Below, piece by piece: positions 56,230-64,000 of a DNA stretch of 64,000 nt (its first letter is position 1; each line of letters begins with the position of its first letter). Position numbers and translations under genes: made by a program. The stretch is from the NCBI GenBank assembly GCA_963930645.1, contig OZ005653.1, forward strand, positions 210,352,496-210,416,495, read 5' to 3'. The stretch comes from Salticus scenicus. Lineage: Eukaryota; Arthropoda; Arachnida; Araneae; Salticidae. The notes beneath the pieces were generated by a model. The model worked only from the letters and a program-made list of their open reading frames with translations, did no database searches and had not been told where the DNA came from.

Positions 56230-57803
56230 CAGTCGGCGGCGAAATTACTAAAGCACATATCCACATTTTTCTCTTTTTTTTTTTTTTTTTGTCGCTAATT
56301 TTTATCATTAACTAGCAGGCTTCGAACTCTTCGCTGGACCCTATTTTTAAATGAATCACTATATTTATTGAATTAGCAAAATTGCATTAATTTTTATCAC
56401 GTGGAAAAAAAAAAGCGAAACAAAATCTGATTAGGAAAAATGTCGATTTGTAAGTATCGAAAACCTCTATGTACCAATTTTGAATGATCTAACTCTATTT
56501 TATTTATTTTGCCCCTCCGCACCCCCCTCCCGTCCCTCCTAATAACGTTACACTTTCGAAAATATCCCCATTCGACTTGCAGGCCTCTAAAACCAATCTG
56601 TACCAATTTTGAACGGCCTAACTGCATTTCTATTTGTTTTTGCCCATAGCCCCCCCCTTACGGCCCCTCCTAATAATTTTACGAATTCAAAAATATCCGC
56701 ATTCGATTTTAAGTATCGAAAACCATTTGTGTACCAATTTTGAACGATCTAACTCTATTTTTATTTTTTTGCCCCCCCCATCCCCTCCCCCCTTCTCGCC
56801 CCTCCTAATAACTTTACACTTTCGAAAATATCCCCATTCGACTTGCAGGCCTTTAAAAACCTATCTGTACCAATTTTGAACGCCCTAACTGTATTTCTAT
56901 TTGTTTTTGCCCATAGCCCCCCCCCTTACCGCACCTCCTAATAATTTTACAAATTCGAAAATATCCGCAATCGATTTGTAAATATCGAAAACCTCTATAT
57001 ACCAAATTTGAATGATCTAACTCTATTTTTTATTTTTTGCCCCCCCCCTCTCCCCTCCCCCCTTTTCTCCCCTCCTAATAACTTTACACTTTTGAAAATA
57101 TCCCCATTCCACTTGCAGGCTATTGAAACCTCTCTGTACCAATTTTCAAAGGCTTAACTGTATTTCTAACTGTTTTTGCCCCTGCTGCCCCACCTGGGGG
57201 CTGAATTTTTTAAATTCCAGAAATTGAATTTTAGATATTTCTATTTGCTATATTTTATAGCAAAAATTTCACGTATATCTGTTTTTTTTTTTGTTTGTTT
57301 GTTTGTTTGAGATATATATTATTATGCGAAATCGCGTTTTACGCATGTGAAATCCCGTTTTGCCCCCCCCCCCCTTGGGGACCGAATTTCGAAAATTCCA
57401 GAAATTGGTTTTTAGACATTTATATTAGCTATATTTTAAAGCAAAAATTTTACGGATATCTGTTTTTTTTTTGTTTGAGATATGAAGGATTTTTTGAATT
57501 AACGTTTTGCCCCCCTCCTCCCCCTCTTGGGGGGCGAATTTTTTCAATTTTTTTTTCCTAAACTATCCCTGACCTATAAGGAAAACAAAAACAAAAAATG
57601 AATGATCGAAATCGGTCAAGCCGTTTATGATTTTATAAAGGACATACAGACATTCATTTTTATATATATAGATTTACTTTTTTATTAACAGCATAAAGAC
57701 TAAGATCATGACTCAACAAATACTTACTTAATAAAACAGTATTACGTGCATATCTTTTAAACATGAATTACTGCAAGCGCTTCAAAAATGTTGCTGCCGA
57801 TTG
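56230..57803. mobile_element. Tc1/mariner-type MITE, split by a C-tract element
   Basis: The left end CAGTCGGCGGCGAAATTACT and right end (inverted) CAATCGGCAGCAACATTTTT are related; TA flanks both (56228-56229 and 57804-57805). Left part GTCGCTAATTTTTATCATTAAC and right part ACTTTTTTATTAACAG join to match the uninterrupted relative at 50435-50640. Confidence 0.82.
56314..57674 (+). mobile_element. C-tract repeat element of unknown class
   Basis: Starts AGCAGGCTTCGAACTCTTCG and ends GACATACAGACATTCATTTTTATATATATAGA after a CGAAATCGGTCAAGCCGTTT-type block. This 3' end style is widespread in arthropod retroelement-like repeats. Internally, units of about 260 bp (restart points near 56451, 56710 and 56979) alternate TATCGAAAACC, CCAATTTTGAA, poly-C-rich blocks and ATTCGACTTGCAGGCCT. 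No coding region. A stretch of it is related to the satellite at 59.4 kb onward. Confidence 0.6.
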
Positions 57804-58536
57804 TATGTGTGATGTGTATTTCAAGTGCTCAAAAAAAAGTTTGTTTTAGCGTTTGTAGTTTATTCTTTAATGCTTATCACACACACACACAATATATATA
57901 TATATATATATAATATAATACAGTTCTGCAGACGCCTACTAAACATCCGTTCCCATCTAAATCTAAATTTAAATACATTACATTTCAATTACTTGTTGAT
58001 GAATCACGCATCTCATTATTCTCCAAGAGGGAGCTTGCTTTTCACAGCTTCTATTCTAAAAGATAATAATGGTGTATTTGAAGTATTTTGTTAATTGTTT
58101 CAGTGCGATACGGATGTTTATTTTGTTTTAATAATTTGGGTAAGCACGTATTCATTATGGTTATAAAAAGAAAACACATTTTTATTTATAAAGGTAAATT
58201 TTTTTGAAAGATATTCTCAAGTCGACCCCACTGGCTGAAAACTGAACCCGACCCGAACCTGATCCGCAGTGAAAAAAGATCAGTCAACCCGACCCGACCC
58301 CGACCCGCACGAAAAATAAATCTGTTAACCCGACCCGCTAGAAAAGAAATTAGTCCACCCGACCCCATGCAGGACTCTACTCCAAACCGTTTCCATAGAA
58401 ATTTACTGAAAATAAGCTGTTACCAAGGGAACCACCGAATACGCAGATGCAAGGAGAGCATGTCACATGACTCATCTTGGATCTTCTCAAGGGTTACCAT
58501 TTATCACTCTACTTTATATATCTCGTTGATTTGGAC

Positions 58537-59142
58537 CAACGAGATATATAAAGTAGAGTGATAAATGGTAACCCTTGAGAAGGTCCAAGATGAGTCATGT
58601 GACATGCTTTCCTTGCACATGCGTATTCGGTGGTTTCCTTGGGAACAGCTCATTTTCAGTACATTTCTATGGCAACGGTTTCACTGTTTTTGTTTACTTT
58701 ACGTAGTTTAATATTCTTTTGTTCTAAGCCATTTTGATTTTGATTTTACTTCTTTTTTATTTCGTGTAGTTGAACTTTAACCGATAAAATGCTTAAAAAT
58801 AGTTGAAAAATTATTATTTGTTGTTAAATTTAGCTCTTTAAAAGTTTAAATTTTGTTTTATAAACACTTTTAAAGTTTGTTGAGAAACGATGAAAACAAA
58901 GGTATTTTATTATTTATTAAAATGTGAAATATGTGTAAAATTATTTTAAAAGCAATTTATTTCGGTCATAGGACTGTCATGTTACCTAATGATAATTTGT
59001 CGAACTGATATTTTAAATGCCAAAATAGCGATAAAGGGCCAAACACAGCAACCTATTCGAGCATATCACGTGATTCATCTTGAACCACGGAAAGTTAATC
59101 CTTCATCCATTGAATCAGCACTCTAATTTATATATCTCTTTG
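58537..59142 (+). mobile_element. hAT-type MITE, copy 2
   Basis: 606 bp, starts CAACGAGATATATAAA and ends TATATATCTCTTTG, flanked by ATTTGGAC (58529-58536 and 59143-59150). It is an inverted homologue of copy 1 along its length (shared TGCTTAAAAATAGTTGAAAA, GGTCATAGGACTGTCATG and others). The left duplication is the same eight bases that end copy 1. Confidence 0.9.
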
Positions 59143-59150
59143 ATTTGGAC

Positions 59151-59394
59151 ATTTAAATTTATAATTGTTGCCAAAAAAATTTACCAGTCATTTATTTATT
59201 TATTTATTATTATTATTATTAGCATAAAATGAAACATGCTTACACGCGAAAAATTAAAAAAAAAATACGTGTGGCACTCGAGGACTGCCGCGGTAAAGCT
59301 ATTGCATAGCATTTTTTATCAACTTATGCAATTATAATTATTTATTTATTTTATTTATGCATTATTTTTTTTTCTTTGATATTAATTCAAGTTT
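59151..59394. other. spacer between the hAT MITE pair and the satellite
   Basis: TTTA and TTA units near 59190-59222 and 59336-59358, and a GC-richer stretch at about 59270-59310 (GCACTCGAGGACTGCCGCGG) that I cannot assign. Confidence 0.4.
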
Positions 59395-62300
59395 TTTCTT
59401 TGATATTAATTCAAGTTACACTTTTTGAGCGTGGTGACCGATAAGAAAACGATTTTTTTCTTTTATTGAATAAATGAGAATATATCCGCAATGAGAATAT
59501 ATCAAAAATATCCACAATCGATTTGTAGGTATCGAAAAGCTCGATGTACCAAATTTGAATGATCTAACTCTATTTTTTGCGAAAAGGTATTTTAATACGT
59601 TTTTAAAGGCCTGCAAGTCGAATGGGGATATTCAAGTTTTTTCTTTGATATAATTTCAAGTTACACATTTTGAGCGTGGTGACCGATAAGAAAACAAATT
59701 TTAATAGAGAAAAGGTATTTAATAGGTTTTAAAGGCCTGCAAGTCAAATGGGGATATTCAAGTCTTTTCTTTGATATTAATTCAAGTTACACTTTTTGAG
59801 CGTGGTGACCGATAAGAAAACAAATTTTAATAGAGAAAAGGTATTTAATAGGTTTTAAAGGCGTGCAAGTCGAATGGGGATATTCAAGTTTTTCCTTTGA
59901 TATTAATGAATAAGATAACAATAATGATAAGAAAACAAATTTTAATAGAGAAAAGGTATTTTAATAGGTTTTAAAGACCTGCAAGTCGAATGGGGATATT
60001 CAAGTTTTTTCTTTGATATTAATTCAAGTTACACTTTTTGAGCGTGGTGACCGATAAGAAAACAAATTTTAATAGAGAAAAGGTATTTAATAGGTTTTAA
60101 AGGCGTGCAAGTCGAATGGGGATATTCAAGTCTTTTCTTTGATATTAATTCAAGTTACACTTTTTGAGCGTGGTGACCGATAAGAAAACAAATTTTAATA
60201 GAGAAGAGGTATTTAATAGGTTTTAAAGGCCTGCAAGTCAAATGGGGATATTCAAGTCTTTTCTTTGATATTAATTCAAGTTACACTTTTTGAGCGTGGT
60301 GACCGATAAGAAAACAAATTTTAATAGAGAAAAGGTATTTAATAGGTTTTAAAGGCGTGCAAGTCGAATGGGGATATTCAAGTTTTTCCTTTGATATTAA
60401 TGAATAAGATAACAATAATGATAAGAAAACAAATTTTAATAGAGAAAAGGTATTTTAATAGGTTTTAAAGACCTGCAAGTCGAATGGGGATATTCAAGTT
60501 TTTTCTTTGATATTAATTCAAGTTACACTTTTTGAGCGTGGTGACCGATAAGAAAACAAATTTTAATAGAGAAAAGGTATTTAATAGGTTTTAAAGGCGT
60601 GCAAGTCGAATGGGGATATTCAAGTCTTTTCTTTGATATTAATTCAAGTTACACTTTTTGAGCGTGGTGACCGATAAGAAAACAAATTTTAATAGAGAAG
60701 AGGTATTTAATAGGTTTTAAACTCCTGCAAGACAAATGGGGATATTCAAGTCTTTTCTTTGATATTAATTCAAGTTACACTTTTTGAGCGTGGTGACCGA
60801 TAAGAAAACAAATTTTAATAGAGAAAAGGTATTTAATAGGTTTTAAAGGCGTGCAAGTCGAATGGGGATATTCAAGTTTTTCCTTTGATATTAATGAATA
60901 AGATAACAATAATGATAAGAAAACAAATTTTAATAGAGAAAAGGTATTTTAATAGGTTTTAAAGACCTGCAAGTCGAATGGGGATATTCAAGTTTTTTCT
61001 TTGATATTAATTCAAGCTACACTTTTTGAGCGTGGTGACCGATAAGAAAACAAATTTTAATAGAGAAAAGGTATTTAATAGGTTTTAAAGGCGTGCAAGT
61101 CGAATGGGGATATTCAAGTTTTTCCTTTGATATTAATGAATAAGATAACAATAATGATAAGAAAACAAATTTTAATAGAGAAAAGGTATTTTAATAGGTT
61201 TTAAAGACCTGCAAGTCGAATGGGGATATTCAAGTTTTTTCTTTGATATTAATTCAAGTTACACTTTTTGAGCGTGGTGATCGATAAGAAAACAAATTTT
61301 TTTCTTTTATTGAATAAATGAGAATATATCCGCAATGAGAATATATCAAAAATATCCGCAATCGATTTGTAGGTATCGAAAACCTCGATGTACCAAATTT
61401 CAATGATCTATTAAAATACCTTTTTTCAAAAAATAGAGTTAGGTTTTTAAAGGCCTGCAAGTCGAATGGGGATATTCAAGTTTTTTCTTTGATATTAATT
61501 CAAGTTACACTTTTTGAGCGTGGTGACCGATAAGAAAACAAATTTTAATAGAGAAAAGGTATTTAATAGGCTTTAAAGGCCTGCAAGTCGAATGGGGATA
61601 TTCAAGTTTTTTCTTTGATATTAATTCAAGTTACACTTTTTGAGCGTGGTGACCGATAAGAAAGCAAATTTTAATAGAGAAAAGGTATTTAATAGGTTTT
61701 AAAGGCCTGCAAGTCGAATGGGGACATTCAAGTTTTTTCTTTGATATTAATGAATAAGATAACAATAATGATAAGAAAACAAATTTTAATAGAGAAAAAG
61801 TATTTTAATAGGTTTTAAAGGCCTGGAAGTCGAATGGGGATATTCAAGTTTTTTCTTTGATATTAATTCAAGTTACACTTTTTGAGCGTTGTGACCGATA
61901 TAAAACAAATTTTACTAGAGAAAAGGTATTTAATAGGTTTTAAAGGCGTGCAAGTCGAATGGGGATATTCAAGTCTTTTCTTTGATATTAATTCAAGTTA
62001 CACTTTTTGAGCGTGGTGACCGATAAGAAAACAAATTTTAATAGAGAAGAGGTATTTAATAGGTTTTAAAGGCCTGCAAGTCAAATGGGGATATTCAAGT
62101 CTTTTCTTTGATATTAATTCAAGTTACACTTTTTGAGCGTGGTGACCGATAAGAAAACAAATTTTAATAGAGAAAAGGTATTTAATAGGTTTTAAAGGCG
62201 TGCAAGTCGAATGGGGATATTCAAGTTTTTCCTTTGATATTAATGAATAAGATAACAATAATGATAAGAAAACAAATTTTAATAGAGAAAAGGTATTTTA

Positions 62301-64000
62301 ATAGGTTTTAAAGACCTGCAAGTCGAATGGGGATATTCAAGTTTTTTCTTTGATATTAATTCAAGTTACACTTTTTGAGCGTGGTGACCGATAAGAAAAC
62401 AAATTTTAATAGAGAAAAGGTATTTAATAGGTTTTAAAGGCGTGCAAGTCGAATGGGGATATTCAAGTCTTTTCTTTGATATTAATTCAAGTTACACTTT
62501 TTGAGCGTGGTGACCGATAAGAAAACAAATTTTAATAGAGAAGAGGTATTTAATAGGTTTTAAAGTCCTGCAAGTCAAATGGGGATATTCAAGTCTTTTC
62601 TTTGATATTAATTCAAGTTACACTTTTTGAGCGTGGTGACCGATAAGAAAACAAATTTTAATAGAGAAAAGGTATTTAATAGGTTTTAAAGGCGTGCAAG
62701 TCGAATGGGGATATTCAAGTTTTTTCTTTGATATTAATGAATAAGATAACAATAATGATAAGAAAACAAATTTTAATAGAGAAAAGGTATTTTAATAGGT
62801 TTTAAAGACCTGCAAGTCGAATGGGGATATTCAAGTTTTTTCTTTGATATTAATTCAAGTTACACTTTTTGAGCGTGGTGACCGATAAGAAAACAAATTT
62901 TAATAGAGAAAAGGTATTTAATAGGTTTTAAAGGCGTGCAAGTCGAATGGGGATATTCAAGTTTTTCCTTTGATATTAATGAATAAGATAACAATAATGA
63001 TAAGAAAACAAATTTTAATAGAGAAAAGGTATTTTAATAGGTTTTAAAGACCTGCAAGTCGAATGGGGATATTCAAGTTTTTTCTTTGATATTAATTCAA
63101 GTTACACTTTTTGAGCGTGGTGACCGATAAGAAAACAAATTTTAATAGAGAAAAGGTATTTAATAGGTTTTAAAGGCCTGCAAGTCGAATGGGGATATTC
63201 AAGTTTTTTCTTTGATATTAATTCAAGTTACACTTTTTGAGCGTGGTGATCGATAAGAAAACAAATTTTTTTCTTTTATTGAATAAATGAGAATATATCC
63301 GCAATGAGAATATATCAAAAATATCCGCAATCGATTTGTAGGTATCGAAAACCTCGATGTACCAAATTTCAATGATCTATTAAAATACCTTTTTTCAAAA
63401 AATAGAGTTAGGTTTTTAAAGGCCTGCAAGTCGAATGGGGATATTCAAGTTTTTTCTTTGATATTAATTCAAGTTACACTTTTTGAGCGTGGTGACCGAT
63501 AAGAAAACAAATTTTAATAGAGAAAAGGTATTTAATAGGCTTTAAAGGCCTGCAAGTCGAATGGGGATATTCAAGTTTTTTCTTTGATATTAATTCAAGT
63601 TACACTTTTTGAGCGTGGTGACCGATAAGAAAGCAAATTTTAATAGAGAAAAGGTATTTAATAGGTTTTAAAGGCCTGCAAGTCGAATGGGGACATTCAA
63701 GTTTTTTCTTTGATATTAATGAATAAGATAACAATAATGATAAGAAAACAAATTTTAATAGAGAAAAAGTATTTTAATAGGTTTTAAAGGCCTGGAAGTC
63801 GAATGGGGATATTCAAGTTTTTTCTTTGATATTAATTCAAGTTACACTTTTTGAGCGTGGTGACCGATATAAAACAAATTTTACTAGAGAAAAGGTATTT
63901 AATAGGTTTTAAAGGCCTGCAAGTCGAATGGGGCCATTCGAGTTTTTTCTTTGATATAAATGAATAAGATAACAATAATGATAAGATAACAATAATGATA
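59395..64000. repeat. satellite array, 126/116-bp units with higher-order structure (runs off the window)
   Basis: The main unit is 126 bp and includes GTGCAAGTCGAATGGGGATA, TTCTTTGATATTAATTCAAG and GAGCGTGGTGACCGATAAG. A 116-bp variant replaces the last part with GAATAAGATAACAATAATG (at about 59908, 60402, 60896, 61138, 61752, 62244, 62739, 62981, 63721 and 63962). Variants recur every 494 bp in places. A special longer unit with CGATTTGTAGGTATCGAAAA occurs at about 59460-59620, 61290-61445 and 63260-63415; the last two are part of a 1969-bp-offset duplication. Identical short minus-strand frames in it are repeat shadows, not genes. Confidence 0.97.

Larger units (their letters stand above)
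55921..58379. mobile_element. hAT element (non-autonomous, GGGTCGGG subterminal repeats)
   Basis: Ends TAGAGTCCTGCAAGGGTCGG and (inverted) TAGAGTCCTGCATGGGGTCG, with a perfect 8-bp duplication CTCCAAAC (55913-55920 and 58380-58387). Subterminal regions are full of ACCCGACCCG words (55940-56060 and 58225-58365), a known hAT style. No transposase seen. It is filled by a second MITE (56230-57803), which itself holds the C-tract insertion. Confidence 0.93.
55413..58528 (-). mobile_element. hAT-type MITE, copy 1 (interrupted by a larger hAT element)
   Basis: Starts CAACGAGATATA and ends TATATCTCGTTG; subterminal arms carry AAGATGAATCACGTGACATG and AAGATGAGTCATGTGACATG. The 8-bp word ATTTGGAC flanks it (55405-55412 and 58529-58536). 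CA...TG ends with 8-bp duplications fit hAT. Without the inner hAT (55921-58379 plus 8 bp) it is about 649 bp. It is the inverted homologue of the copy at 58537-59142; I put it on the minus strand only to record that. Confidence 0.85.

Noticed and set aside
56397..56879. frames across the C-tract element
   Set aside because: Pro/Gly-rich translations of C-runs; repeat units, not genes.
61254..63429. two identical 68-codon minus-strand frames and a related one at 59416
   Set aside because: Identity is due to the satellite duplication; peptide is not conserved as a protein.
59395..64000. CRISPR array
   Set aside because: Units are 116-126 bp with no unique spacers; a eukaryotic satellite.

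Overview
The window is AT-rich, repeat-dense animal nuclear DNA with no host gene that I can recognise. It has many poly-A/T runs over 15 bp, (TA)n tracts, tRNA-derived SINEs, many kinds of DNA transposon, a Ty3/gypsy element, a 5'-truncated LINE and a large satellite. This suits an arthropod, and the mix resembles arachnid (spider-like) genomes. That taxonomic guess is inference only; nothing here is a taxonomic marker.

Layout. 0-12 kb: fold-back MITEs (419-1152, 1687-1960, 6393-7185, 9051-9497), two SINE families and the first copy of a Helentron/HINE-like family. 12.1-20.3 kb: one or more large terminal-inverted-repeat elements; the outer ends are 12091 and 20310. Nested inside are a 5'-truncated LINE with RT, RNase H and (CAA)n tail (13380-15105) and a second TIR element (15250-19685) that itself carries fold-backs. 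20.3-27.5 kb: small MITEs of the pogo, TTAA and hAT types, plus unassigned DNA. 27.5-33.6 kb: three more HINE-like copies, one hit by a tRNA-Thr fold-back and one sitting inside a TA-flanked MITE. 35.5-37.9 kb: two more tRNA fold-backs and a mariner DNA-binding-domain remnant. 39.4-47.5 kb: a Tc1-like transposon split by a pogo-like MITE, another MITE-like insertion and a young Ty3/gypsy element with identical LTRs. 50.4-55 kb: MITEs and a decayed full-length mariner. 55.4-59.1 kb: a pair of inverted hAT-type MITEs sharing one target duplication; one is invaded by a larger hAT element, which is invaded by a TA-flanked MITE, which is invaded by a C-tract element. 59.4-64 kb: a 126/116-bp satellite with higher-order structure, cut by the window edge, whose sequence is related to that C-tract element.

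The only long coding regions belong to mobile elements, and all are damaged. The gypsy element has an integrase catalytic Asp-to-Gly change and a frame break. The Tc1, mariner and LINE genes carry stops or frameshifts. The most unusual observations are: (1) a HINE-like family whose terminal inverted repeats and 5' hairpin differ between copies but match within each copy; (2) about 460-bp insertions made of two divergent tRNA-Thr sequences, flanked by 12-14 bp target duplications, with an unoccupied site visible in a sister repeat; (3) three copies of one 8-bp target site around two inverted hAT MITEs; (4) a satellite that shares sequence with a nearby mobile element. All coordinates were read by eye; boundaries of diverged repeats are good to a few bases at best.
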